NCBI GenBank assembly: GCA_001543385.1
Contig: LPNH01000003.1
Coordinates: forward strand, 1 to 64,000
Origin: Candidatus Hemicellulosilyticus sp. P3
Lineage (GTDB): Bacteria; Bacteroidota; Bacteroidia; Bacteroidales; P3
DNA length: 64,000 bases
Direction of reading: 5' to 3'
The notes beneath the pieces were generated by a model. It was not told the origin of the DNA and did not search any database. It saw nothing but the letters and a program-made list of their open reading frames with translations. Positions within the stretch are counted from its first letter, which is position 1. Every line of letters starts with the position of its first letter. Positions 38,310 through 46,032 of this stretch are shown here, piece after piece. A program made the translations under genes and the position numbers.

Positions 38310-39223
38310 CAGAAGGCGTTTTGGTGTGAAAAATCCGGGCGGTAGACACTTGCGGCGGAGAGCTCCTGCACCCATCCGTTGCAGAACCCCAGCGCGTGGA
38401 GGCGGTCGGTCACACGCCTGTATTCGTCCTCGGTCAGCGTGCGGCGCAGCGGCGATCCGGGCGGGCAGGCCGTGGACTGAAGCAACTGGTCAGGCGGGTA
38501 ATACTGCGCCATCAGGGAGATGTGGATGCGCGTGGAGAGATGCCCGGCCAGCCATTCGAGGCAGCGCAGCGAATTGTCGACGGCGCCGGGCAGCACCAGG
38601 TGTCGCACGATAATGCCGCCGAAAGCCATGCCGTCGTCGTCGACGTGCAGCGACGACCCTTTCTGGCGGTACATCTCGGTGATCGCCTCGGCGGCACGTT
38701 CGGGGTAGTCGGCGGCGTGGGAGAGCTGCGCGGCCAACGCGGCGTCGCTGTACTTGAAGTCGGGCAGATAGATGTCGATATAGGGGGCCAGCCGGCGCAA
38801 CGTCTCCACATTGTCGTAGCCGCCGGTGTTGTAGACCACGGCGGGGTGCAGTCCGCGCCGGTGCATCTCTTCGACCAGGACGGGAATGAGGTGGGCATAG
38901 TGCGACGGGCTGACGAACCCGACCATGTTTTCCGTGGTCTCCAAAACCTCTGCAATGCGGTCGACAATGGCGGGCACGGTGCGGTAAAAGATATGGCTGT
39001 CCGCCACCCGGCCACCTGAGATGGCGTGGTTCTGGCAGTAGATGCACTGCAGGTTGCAGCGGGCGAAGAAGACATTGCAGATACCGCGCCGGCCCGACAG
39101 CGGCGGCTCTTCGCCGGTGTGGCGGCAGATAGAGGCCACTTCCGGCTCCTCCGGCGACTGGCAGAAGCCCGGCTGCAGACGTCGGTCGACAGCGCAATGG
39201 CGCGGACACAGGTGGCATGACAT
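38309..39223 (-). CDS. Radical SAM protein, PflX/COG1313-like
   Basis: This 304-residue protein has N-terminal cysteines MSCHLCPRHCAVDR and GFCQ, typical of COG1313 proteins. The radical SAM motif CxxxCxxC is CNLQCIYC in FFARCNLQCIYCQNHAISGG. It resembles pyruvate formate-lyase-activating-enzyme-like proteins without assigned substrate. Later parts include GFVSPSHYAHLIPVLVEEMH and YNTGGYDNVETLRRLAPYID, both family-typical. ATG 39223 is preferred over 39238 because it is the edge of the palindromic promoter and leaves an almost leaderless transcript. It is divergent from the HDIG receptor gene. Confidence 0.88.
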   Translation of the reverse strand: MSCHLCPRHCAVDRRLQPGFCQSPEEPEVASICRHTGEEPPLSGRRGICNVFFARCNLQCIYCQNHAISGGRVADSHIFYRTVPAIVDRIAEVLETTENMVGFVSPSHYAHLIPVLVEEMHRRGLHPAVVYNTGGYDNVETLRRLAPYIDIYLPDFKYSDAALAAQLSHAADYPERAAEAITEMYRQKGSSLHVDDDGMAFGGIIVRHLVLPGAVDNSLRCLEWLAGHLSTRIHISLMAQYYPPDQLLQSTACPPGSPLRRTLTEDEYRRVTDRLHALGFCNGWVQELSAASVYRPDFSHQNAF

Positions 39224-39262
39224 GGTGCAAAAATACAAAATGTTTCGTATTTTTGCACCATG
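39221..39262. promoter_or_regulatory. Perfectly symmetric divergent promoter with 16-base inverted repeat
   Basis: CATGGTGCAAAAATAC (39221-39236) and GTATTTTTGCACCATG (39247-39262) are exact inverted copies around a 10-base spacer. Each arm contains a -7 element TATTTTTG (39248-39255 on +, 39235-39228 on -) and the start codon of the gene it drives, five bases on. Both mRNAs should be leaderless or nearly so. No -33 TTTG is seen in either direction. Confidence 0.8.
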
Positions 39263-41269
39263 ATGTTGGATAAGCTCACAGCCAAGGTCCTGCCGTACCT
39301 CAAGCCTGCCGGCAACCTCATGGCGCTGCTGGTGACGGTGGCGCTGCTGCTACTGATGTTCCCGCGCCAAGGGGGCGGCACCCATTACGATTACGGCGTA
39401 GGCAGCTTCTGGAACAACGGCGACCTCTACGCCCCGTTCGATTTCAACGTGCCGCTCACACCGGAGGAAAACGAGAAAGCGGTGGCGGAAGCCAAATCGA
39501 AGAGCCTGCTTTACTTCGAGGTGGACAGCACGGCGCACTACCGTGCGCTGCAACGCCTCGAGACCCTGTCGGCCAGACATAACATACCGTTCAACACACG
39601 CCGACAGCTGCGCCGCAGCATGGACAGCATCTACCGGAGCGGCTATGTGGTGCCGCCCGAGGGGGTGCTCGGTGTCGGGGCTCACACCCTGGTGTTGCTC
39701 CAGGGCAACATCGGGTCGGAACATCGCATCGACGAGTATGTCACGCCCGACGACGTGGCGAACGAGCTGTTGCGCGACAGCATCCTGGTGCCCAGCATCG
39801 CCTTCGACGAAGTGCGCACACGTCTTGAACTCGACGCACGTCTTTCGCAGACCTCCTATCACGCGCGAATGGTGCAGGAAGGCGCCCTCGTTATCGCCAA
39901 AGGCGAATATGTCACACAGGAGAAAGCGCAGACCCTTCGCGCCCTGGAGGCCGAGAACGACCTGCGTTTCGCCGCGCATTACAGCATGCCCGGGCACCTG
40001 TGCGGACAGGCGATGCTCATCCTCATCGCCTTTGCGGCGCTCTACCTTTTCTTGCTGATGAACAAGTACGACATCCTTACCGACAGCCGCAAGTTGACCA
40101 TGGTGCTGAGCAACATTCTGCTCATCTCGGCCGCCATAGCCCTTGCCGTGCGTGTGGCGCCGGACTACGTGCTGGTGGTGCCGTTGTGTGTGGTGCCCAT
40201 CATGATGCGCATCTTCTTCGACATGCGCGTGGCACTCTACATACACCTCACCACTGTCATCATATTGGCCAACATGGTGCCTAACAGCTACGAGTTCATC
40301 TTTTACCAGCTCGTCACCGGCATGATGAGCATCATCTCGGTCAAAAACTTCGAAAGCCGCAGCAAATTTTTCATAGTGGGCTGCGTCATCTTCTTCACCT
40401 ATTCGCTCATCTACACCAGCGGGGTGCTGAGTCAGGACACACATTTCGGCAACATACGCCTCGAGCGTTACGGCATCTTCTTCGCCAACGCGCTGCTGAC
40501 ATTGCTGGTCTACCCCCTCATCTACCTTGCCGAAAAACTTTTCGGACAGACCTCCATGCTGACGCTGCTCGAAATCAGCAACACCAACACACCGGCCCTG
40601 CGCGAGCTCTCGCGCAAAGCGCCCGGCACCTTCCAGCACTCGATGCAGGTGGCCAACATCAGCGAAGACCTCATCAACGAGATTGGCGGCAACTCACTGT
40701 TGGCCAAGGTGGGCGCACTGTACCATGATATCGGCAAGACCGTGGCGCCCCTCAATTTCACAGAGAACCAGACGAGCGATTTCAACCCCCACGTCGAACT
40801 GGACTACGAGGAGAGCGCCCAACTCATTACACGCCACGTGACAGACGGCATCGACCTGGCCCGCAAATACCGGCTTCCGGCCAGTGTCATCGATTTCATA
40901 CGCACCCACCACGGCACCACCTACACAGGCTATTTTTATGCCAAGATGCAGGAGCTGCACCCCGACGGCGGGTTCGATAAGACGGTGTTCCGCTATCCGG
41001 GCCCGATGCCCTTCACCCGGGAGACGGCGGTGGTGATGATCGTCGACAGCGTCGAGGCCGCATGCAAAAGCATGAAGAGTCACACCCAGGAGGAGATAGA
41101 CCGACTCGTCGACAAGATAATCTTCGGCAAAATCGAAGCCGGTCAGCTCAGCAACTGCGATCTGACGTTCGGCGACATCAGCCGCATCAGGAAGATTCTG
41201 AAATCGCGGATGCTCAGCATCTACCATGCCCGCATTGCGTACCCCGTGACCCGGGCGCCCAAACCGTGA
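39260..41269 (+). CDS. 7TM receptor with intracellular HD hydrolase domain (HDIG, PgpH-like)
   Basis: This 669-residue membrane protein has an N-terminal helix (about 20-37), a large extracytoplasmic 7TMR-HDED domain (about 40-250), seven membrane helices (about 255-440) and a cytoplasmic HD domain. The domain has FQHSMQVANISEDL and ALYHDIGKT (His-Asp metal motif), then a later IRTHHGTTYTGYF. The HDIG signature is intact. PgpH-type proteins hydrolyse cyclic di-AMP, which is the likely role here. The ATG lies at the end of the palindromic promoter. The 3' end overlaps the convergent gene at 41214 by 56 bases. Confidence 0.92.
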   Translation: MMLDKLTAKVLPYLKPAGNLMALLVTVALLLLMFPRQGGGTHYDYGVGSFWNNGDLYAPFDFNVPLTPEENEKAVAEAKSKSLLYFEVDSTAHYRALQRLETLSARHNIPFNTRRQLRRSMDSIYRSGYVVPPEGVLGVGAHTLVLLQGNIGSEHRIDEYVTPDDVANELLRDSILVPSIAFDEVRTRLELDARLSQTSYHARMVQEGALVIAKGEYVTQEKAQTLRALEAENDLRFAAHYSMPGHLCGQAMLILIAFAALYLFLLMNKYDILTDSRKLTMVLSNILLISAAIALAVRVAPDYVLVVPLCVVPIMMRIFFDMRVALYIHLTTVIILANMVPNSYEFIFYQLVTGMMSIISVKNFESRSKFFIVGCVIFFTYSLIYTSGVLSQDTHFGNIRLERYGIFFANALLTLLVYPLIYLAEKLFGQTSMLTLLEISNTNTPALRELSRKAPGTFQHSMQVANISEDLINEIGGNSLLAKVGALYHDIGKTVAPLNFTENQTSDFNPHVELDYEESAQLITRHVTDGIDLARKYRLPASVIDFIRTHHGTTYTGYFYAKMQELHPDGGFDKTVFRYPGPMPFTRETAVVMIVDSVEAACKSMKSHTQEEIDRLVDKIIFGKIEAGQLSNCDLTFGDISRIRKILKSRMLSIYHARIAYPVTRAPKP

Positions 41270-41744
41270 GCAACGCGAAGAGCAGACTGTAGACTACCAC
41301 GGTGAGCAGCGGCACCCATACGGGGGCTGATGGCTCCTGCGCCCCGCCGAGGAAGATCCCTTTCAGCAGATAATACACCCCTTTGCCGCATAGTATGGAC
41401 AGCGCCATGCCGCCCCACACCGCCGGCCAGCGGCGCCGACGTGGCAGCTGTGAATAGAGGGAGGCCGTTGTGGCCAGTTCGGCGGCCATGCAGATCGCCT
41501 TCCCGAAAGCCGGCATACCGACGACGACGCTGCTGACCATGGGCAGTGCCACTGCCAGCATCAGGCTGTTGCGGCGGCTGTCCGTCAGCAGCATGCCGCA
41601 CAGCAGTATCAGCAGCATGGGGTTGAGGCGATAGACGGGCCATGCCGTCAGATGGCTCAGTGTCGGAATCAGCAACGCGGCGGCAATGAGCGCCAGGTCG
41701 ACAACCGCGGTGCGCGGACGGATGAATGTGACAGATTTGTACAT
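41214..41744 (-). CDS. Hypothetical multi-span membrane protein (possible ECF substrate-binding subunit)
   Basis: This 176-residue hydrophobic protein has about five or six membrane helices, for example TAVVDLALIAAALLIPTLSH, MLLILLCGMLLT, LMLAVALPMVSSVVVGMPAF and LLTVVVYSLLFALLTVW. The N-terminal helix, Pro-Ala-Phe and AELATTAS pattern resemble small ECF-type S components, but I cannot name a substrate or confirm the family. Its last 18 codons lie on the opposite strand of the HDIG gene's 3' end, an overlap of 56 bases between convergent genes. It runs in the same direction as DUF2490 and ispD upstream. Confidence 0.65.
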   Translation of the reverse strand: MYKSVTFIRPRTAVVDLALIAAALLIPTLSHLTAWPVYRLNPMLLILLCGMLLTDSRRNSLMLAVALPMVSSVVVGMPAFGKAICMAAELATTASLYSQLPRRRRWPAVWGGMALSILCGKGVYYLLKGIFLGGAQEPSAPVWVPLLTVVVYSLLFALLTVWAPGSRGTQCGHGRC

Positions 41745-41782
41745 GATTGCAGGAATGGTTGATTAAACAATTGACGATGATA

Positions 41783-42409
41783 TCACAGGCGGCAGGCATA
41801 GCCGGCCCCGATGCTGTGTATGAGGCCGGCAGGCGTCGCCTTGATGTTGCACACATAGAACAGGTCGAGACTGTTGTGGCTGTCAAGGCGCAGACGGCTT
41901 CCTATGAAGGTATGCGTCATCTGCCAACGGTCCCAGTAGTAGCCCTCCACACTGATATATGGTGTCCAGCGGCTGTCGCCCATGTGGCAGGACAGCGAGA
42001 CCATGGTGCGCATCAAATGCGCATAACTGTGCGTCTCGCCGTTGTGGGCGTAGATATAGCGTTGGCGCACTGACAGCGCCAGGCTTCGGCGCCCCCAAGT
42101 GCCGGTCAGCGACAGCAGCATGCGGTTCTGCGCCGAAGTGCTGCGCCACATACGGTCCACCGCCAGCTCGGCTCCCATCCAGGGGGTGATTCGGTAGCCG
42201 GCCATGGCTCGCAGAAACGCCAGGTCGAGGCTGTGCATCTCCTCCCGGCCCCGAATCTCGCCCCGCACGCCAAGCGTCCAGTTGTGCTGCAATGCCTTGC
42301 TGAGCTGCAGTGACGCCCACCCGCCCGCCTCGTTGCGTTGGGCACGGAGCAGGCCGGGAGTGAACAAGGTCGTGACGGTCATGCAGCAGGCCAGCATGCG
42401 GCGGATCAT
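41783..42409 (-). CDS. DUF2490 outer-membrane-type protein
   Basis: A 208-residue protein read from ATG 42409, which gives a signal peptide ending in TLFTPGLLRA before QRNEAG. An in-frame ATG at 42451 would add 14 charged residues. The body is a beta-strand series characteristic of DUF2490: WASLQLSKALQHNWTLGVRGE, WMGAELAVDRMW, RSLALSVRQRYIY, and SLDLFYVCNI near the end. These proteins are predicted outer-membrane barrels of unknown role. It is followed 38 bases later by the membrane protein at 41744. Confidence 0.78.
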   Translation of the reverse strand: MIRRMLACCMTVTTLFTPGLLRAQRNEAGGWASLQLSKALQHNWTLGVRGEIRGREEMHSLDLAFLRAMAGYRITPWMGAELAVDRMWRSTSAQNRMLLSLTGTWGRRSLALSVRQRYIYAHNGETHSYAHLMRTMVSLSCHMGDSRWTPYISVEGYYWDRWQMTHTFIGSRLRLDSHNSLDLFYVCNIKATPAGLIHSIGAGYACRL

Positions 42410-42478
42410 CGTGGCACGGACAGAACGGCGGGCATCCATATCGGCAGGCAAGGGTTCAATTTTATTAGACGTCTTATC

Positions 42479-42512
42479 GCCTCAACATACGGGCTTGCCC
42501 GTATGTTGAGGC
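42479..42512. repeat. Perfect 16-base inverted repeat between ispD and DUF2490
   Basis: GCCTCAACATACGGGC and its exact complement are separated by only two bases (TT). No T-run follows on either strand, so it is not a standard intrinsic terminator. It lies in the transcribed direction between ispD and the DUF2490 gene and could act as an attenuator, RNA-stability hairpin or protein site. Confidence 0.85.
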
Positions 42513-42528
42513 CTATCGAAAACATTGA

Positions 42529-43206
42529 TTATATATCGCAGCTATACGTGATTTTTCTGTTCTCCGCCTCACCCTCTACGACGTGAATGACCGTCTGCGG
42601 CATATAGCGAAGCACCACGCTGCAGTCGTCGGTGGGCTTGAACGCGGTGTCCTCCATGAGGCGCCGGTAGGCCTCGTCGATGAGTGGCCTGCGAAACGCC
42701 TGGGGTGTCTGGGCGCAGCAGAGGGTGCTACGGTCCGGCACCGCCGCCACCCTGCGTTGCTTTGTGCTGCCAGAGGTCTGCCACACCGTGTCGGTGCAGG
42801 GTATGGCCACCCCCACCGCTTCGTGGTGCAGCAGCGCGTCGGCGACCCGGGCGATAATCCGCTGCGACACCCAGGGACGTGCTGCGTCGTGGAATATGAG
42901 GTTGACATCGTCGCCGGCTCCGGCATAGGCCCGTATGGCGTTGAACGATGACAGGTGGCGTTCGTCGCCGCCAGTGATCAAGCGTCCTGCCTTGCGCCAG
43001 CCGCCGGCGTCGAGGACGGACTGCATCAGATCCCTGTAGCCGGGGTGCGTCACCACGGCCACCTCGTCAATGGCGGGGGCGCGGTCGAAAGCGTCGATAC
43101 AGTGAGCCACGACAGGACGGCCCTCCAGTTCGAGAAACTGTTTGGGCAGTGCGCCGCCCATGCGGCTGCCGTTGCCTGCGGCGAGGACGATGGCGATATT
43201 TTTCAT
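42529..43206 (-). CDS. ispD: 2-C-methyl-D-erythritol 4-phosphate cytidylyltransferase
   Basis: This 225-residue enzyme adds CMP to methylerythritol phosphate in the MEP isoprenoid pathway. The N-terminal nucleotide-binding motif is IVLAAGNGSRMGGALPKQFLEL, with the conserved Arg and Lys. VNLIFHDAARPWVS is the IspD signature around the metal-binding Asp. CAQTPQAFRRPLIDEAY and FKPTDDCSVV complete the active site. It lies nine bases after the chromate-transporter gene and probably shares its promoter. Confidence 0.95.
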   Translation of the reverse strand: MKNIAIVLAAGNGSRMGGALPKQFLELEGRPVVAHCIDAFDRAPAIDEVAVVTHPGYRDLMQSVLDAGGWRKAGRLITGGDERHLSSFNAIRAYAGAGDDVNLIFHDAARPWVSQRIIARVADALLHHEAVGVAIPCTDTVWQTSGSTKQRRVAAVPDRSTLCCAQTPQAFRRPLIDEAYRRLMEDTAFKPTDDCSVVLRYMPQTVIHVVEGEAENRKITYSCDI

Positions 43207-43215
43207 CTCAGCATG

Positions 43216-43758
43216 TCATTTTTTGCGTTTACCTGTCAATCCTGTCAGCACGCCGAGAAGCACCGCTGCCAGAATGACCCACACGGGGTTGACCCCGAAG
43301 AGGGCGATGAGAATGGCCGAAAGGGCCGGAATCCACACATTGCGCCACGTCAGCCCGGCCGACCGAGCCAGTGTGAACACCGGTGCGGCGATGAGCGCCA
43401 CGACGGCGGGGCGCAGCCCCATAAAGATATGACGCACCGTCTCGTTGTCGCTGAAAGAGCGGAAAAAAAGCGCCAGCAACAGGATGACGGCCACCGGCAT
43501 GGCGATGTTGCCGGCCACGGCGGCCACGACACCCGGCACGCCGCGCAGGCGGAAGCCGATGGCAGTGGCCATGTTTACAGCGAAAACCCCCGGCATAGAC
43601 TGCGACAGCGCCACCAGCTCCAGAAAGGACTGACGTTCCAGCCATCCATGCCGGTCCACCAGTTCCCGCTCCATCAACGGCAGCATGGCGTAGCCTCCGC
43701 CGACAGTGAAAGCGCCGATTTTGAAAAACGAGCCGAACAAAGCCGCAAGTGACGTCAT
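43216..43758 (-). CDS. Half-size chromate transporter (CHR family)
   Basis: A 180-residue membrane protein read from ATG 43758 (MTSLAALFGSFFKIGAFTVG). It matches one half of ChrA: FKIGAFTVGGGYAMLPLMERELV (first helix and glycine-rich loop), ALSQSMPGVFAVNMATAIGFR with the PGP-like Pro-Gly, and four to five further helices. Short CHR proteins normally occur as adjacent pairs that dimerise; no partner is next to it here. The substrate may not be chromate. It starts the chrA-ispD unit. Confidence 0.88.
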   Translation of the reverse strand: MTSLAALFGSFFKIGAFTVGGGYAMLPLMERELVDRHGWLERQSFLELVALSQSMPGVFAVNMATAIGFRLRGVPGVVAAVAGNIAMPVAVILLLALFFRSFSDNETVRHIFMGLRPAVVALIAAPVFTLARSAGLTWRNVWIPALSAILIALFGVNPVWVILAAVLLGVLTGLTGKRKK

Positions 43759-43764
43759 AGCCTG

Positions 43765-43772
43765 CAAAGGTA
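43765..43772 (-). promoter_or_regulatory. -7 element of the chrA-ispD unit
   Basis: TACCTTTG on the minus strand (43772-43765), six bases before ATG 43758, implying an almost leaderless mRNA. No -33 TTTG at a good distance. Confidence 0.6.
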
Positions 43773-43824
43773 CTAAATAAAACCGAATGGCGATCCGGCG
43801 AATCCGCACTTCAATTTTATTTTG

Positions 43825-43832
43825 TAAATTTG
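43825..43832 (+). promoter_or_regulatory. -7 element of terC
   Basis: TAAATTTG at 43825-43832, 26 bases before ATG 43859 and divergent from the chrA promoter about 50 bases away. No good -33 element. Confidence 0.65.
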
Positions 43833-43858
43833 CACACTCTTACAACTGCACACAGCCC

Positions 43859-44896
43859 ATGTCTCCATTCTTTATCTTCTTCCTGCTCTTCATCGTCGCC
43901 ATGCTGGCGCTCGACTTAGGCCTGTTTCACAAAGACGACCACGTGGTGGGCATGCGCGAAGCCGGCGCATGGACGCTTGTATGGGTGTCGCTGGCCATGC
44001 TGTTCGCGTTGCTCATCCGGCTCAAGGGCGAATGGCTGCACGGCATAGAGAACATGGAGGACCTCATGGCCTACGCCGCCGGTTCCGACTGGGAAGCCAA
44101 GCTCTCAGGCTGCACGGACTATGCCGCCGCCCTCGACATCTACCGCCGCGAGGTCTGCGGCCAGTATCTGGCCGGCTATTTCATCGAGGAGTCATTGTCC
44201 ATAGACAATATTTTTGTCATGATAATGATCTTCGCCTCTTTCGGCGTCCGCAAAGAATACTACCACCGTGTCCTTTTCTGGGGCATCTTGGGAGCCATCG
44301 TGCTGCGATTCCTGTTCATCTTCGCCTTAGGGGCCTTGGTCAACCAGTTCTCGTGGCTGTTGGTGCTGTTCGGTGTGGTGCTGTTGTACAGCAGCGTGAA
44401 GATGTTCGCCGATCGGGGCGACAGGACCGTCGACACCGACAGCCATCCCGTCGTGCGTTTCGCCGCCCGCCATTTTCGAGTGTCGCCCGGCAGCGACGGC
44501 CACAACTTCTTCACCCGCATCGACGGCAAGCGCTATATCACCCCGTTGTTTCTGGTGCTGCTGGTGATAGAGTTCTCCGACATCATCTTTGCCGTCGACT
44601 CCATCCCGGCCGTCTTTTCCGTCAGCACCGACACGATGGTGGTCTACACCTCTAACATTTTTGCCATCATGGGACTGCGGTCGCTCTTCTTCCTTCTTAG
44701 CGACATTTCCGACCGCTTCTGGATGCTCCACTACGGGTTGGGAGCCTTGCTGGCCTTTATCGGCCTGAAGATGATCGTCCACGAGCTGCTGCATGTCCAC
44801 ATCTCCACCGGACTGTCCTTGACGGTCATCCTCTCCATACTGGTGCTCAGCGTCCTGTTGTCCGTGCTCATCCCCAAGCGGAAGCCGGCGCGGTAG
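43859..44896 (+). CDS. TerC/Alx family membrane protein
   Basis: A 345-residue integral membrane protein read from ATG 43859 (MSPFFIFFLLFIVAMLALDLG). Eight or nine helices are predicted. The TerC signature EESLSIDNIFVMIMIF carries the conserved Glu and Asp-Asn. A second half has IEFSDIIFAVDSIPAVFSVS, the partner acidic motif, and a loop with HNFFTRIDGKRYITPLF. TerC/Alx proteins are implicated in manganese export and metalation of exported proteins. The ORF extends upstream to 43787, but that part overlaps the promoter. It is followed by the second yajC-like gene after 76 bases. Confidence 0.92.
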   Translation: MSPFFIFFLLFIVAMLALDLGLFHKDDHVVGMREAGAWTLVWVSLAMLFALLIRLKGEWLHGIENMEDLMAYAAGSDWEAKLSGCTDYAAALDIYRREVCGQYLAGYFIEESLSIDNIFVMIMIFASFGVRKEYYHRVLFWGILGAIVLRFLFIFALGALVNQFSWLLVLFGVVLLYSSVKMFADRGDRTVDTDSHPVVRFAARHFRVSPGSDGHNFFTRIDGKRYITPLFLVLLVIEFSDIIFAVDSIPAVFSVSTDTMVVYTSNIFAIMGLRSLFFLLSDISDRFWMLHYGLGALLAFIGLKMIVHELLHVHISTGLSLTVILSILVLSVLLSVLIPKRKPAR

Positions 44897-44972
44897 CTCC
44901 ACCCGTTGCACAACCCTGCACCCTCCATTCGGAATAAACACAAACTTATAACAACCTAAATAACCATTTCCC

Positions 44973-45257
44973 ATGTTCCTGTTAGACATACCCAATAGTT
45001 TGAAGACCGTCATCATGCTTGTGCTTGTGGTCGCGGTGTTCTACTTCTTCCTCATCCGTCCGCAGAGCCAGCAGGCCAAAAAAGAGGCCGCCTACCGTGA
45101 CGGACTGCGCAAGGGCGACCGTGCTATGACCGCCGGTGGCATCCATGTCACCATTGTCAGTGTCGAAGGCCCTTACGCCACCGTCGAGCTGGCCCCCGGC
45201 ACCCGCGTCAAGGTGCAGACTGCCACACTGCAGCCGCTCCCCGGAACGCGCGTTTAG
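44973..45257 (+). CDS. Second YajC-like protein
   Basis: This 94-residue protein has one N-terminal helix (about 9-28, LKTVIMLVLVVAVFYFFLI) followed by RPQSQQAKKEAAYRDGLRKGD, the same layout as YajC at 16549 (RPQQKKAKEERKFREGLRPGD). A small beta domain follows (GGIHVTIVSVEGPYATVEL). It shares the helix, RPQ motif and length with YajC but not the neighbourhood. It may replace or compete with YajC at SecDF, or serve another complex. There is no other gene in this transcription unit. Confidence 0.85.
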   Translation: MFLLDIPNSLKTVIMLVLVVAVFYFFLIRPQSQQAKKEAAYRDGLRKGDRAMTAGGIHVTIVSVEGPYATVELAPGTRVKVQTATLQPLPGTRV

Positions 45258-45303
45258 CGGTGTCCGCCGTGTCCCGCCACGGGGCAAAATGATAAAGAAT
45301 CTT

Positions 45304-45352
45304 AAAACTATGAAAACGTTTTCTGTTTTTTATAGTTTTCTTTTTATCTTTG
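45304..45352 (+). promoter_or_regulatory. tetR promoter with palindromic operator candidate
   Basis: TATCTTTG at 45345-45352 lies six bases before ATG 45359, giving an almost leaderless mRNA. GAAAACGTTTTC at 45312-45323 is a perfect 12-base palindrome at about the -33 position. An outer inverted pair, AAAACTAT (45304-45311) and ATAGTTTT (45332-45339), surrounds it. This is a good candidate for autoregulation by the TetR protein it precedes. Confidence 0.7.
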
Positions 45353-45358
45353 CGCCCT

Positions 45359-46006
45359 ATGTCGGATGTTCGTGAAAACATAATATCCTATGCCTCATCT
45401 GTTTTCTTGAAAAACGGGTGCCGTAAGGTGACGATGGACGGCATCGCTTTGGGGATGCATATCTCCAAGCGTACACTCTACGAACAATTCGCCAACAAGG
45501 AAGAGCTGCTGACAGCTTGTCTGCGCCACCTGCACGCCGACATCGACGAGCACATGCGCCAGATGTACGACGAAATCGGTGACATGCTTTTCCTGGTCTT
45601 CTTTATGACCAACGCCATGTCGATCGTAACCCGTTCCATGTCGTTGCTGCTGCGGGAGATGATGCAGTACTACCCGGAGTTGTTCCGGGCCGAGGTGTTG
45701 TCGCACGACAGACCCTACTACGACTACATCCACGAGATCCTGAAAGAGGCCGAAGCCGCCGGTCGGCTGCGCAAACATATCGACATCGATCTTACGATTG
45801 ACTCCTTCCGGCTGTTGATGAATTACATGCACCTGGACTCGTCCGACAGTTTCATCTCCGGATTCACGTTTGAAGACCGGCATGTGGCCCTTGTCAGCGA
45901 GCTGATATGCAACTTCTTCCGAGGTCTGTTGTCGGAAGAGACCATCCGTTGCTTCGACCGCGAGTTGGAGCAGCGCAAAAAGAAATTGACCGATAATATT
46001 TTATAG
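45359..46006 (+). CDS. TetR/AcrR family transcriptional regulator
   Basis: A 215-residue regulator read from ATG 45359 (MSDVRENIISYASSVFLKNG). The N-terminal helix-turn-helix (about residues 5-50) has KVTMDGIALGMHISKRTLYEQFANKEELL, the classical TetR DNA-binding signature (shown across its helices). The C-terminal part is a helical ligand and dimerisation domain. It sits directly in front of tolC-MFP-RND genes on the same strand, 26 bases before the tolC start used here, so it probably controls them and itself through the palindrome at 45312-45323. The effector is unknown. Confidence 0.93.
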   Translation: MSDVRENIISYASSVFLKNGCRKVTMDGIALGMHISKRTLYEQFANKEELLTACLRHLHADIDEHMRQMYDEIGDMLFLVFFMTNAMSIVTRSMSLLLREMMQYYPELFRAEVLSHDRPYYDYIHEILKEAEAAGRLRKHIDIDLTIDSFRLLMNYMHLDSSDSFISGFTFEDRHVALVSELICNFFRGLLSEETIRCFDRELEQRKKKLTDNIL

Positions 46007-46032
46007 CATAAATGTCTATCTACACAATCAGA

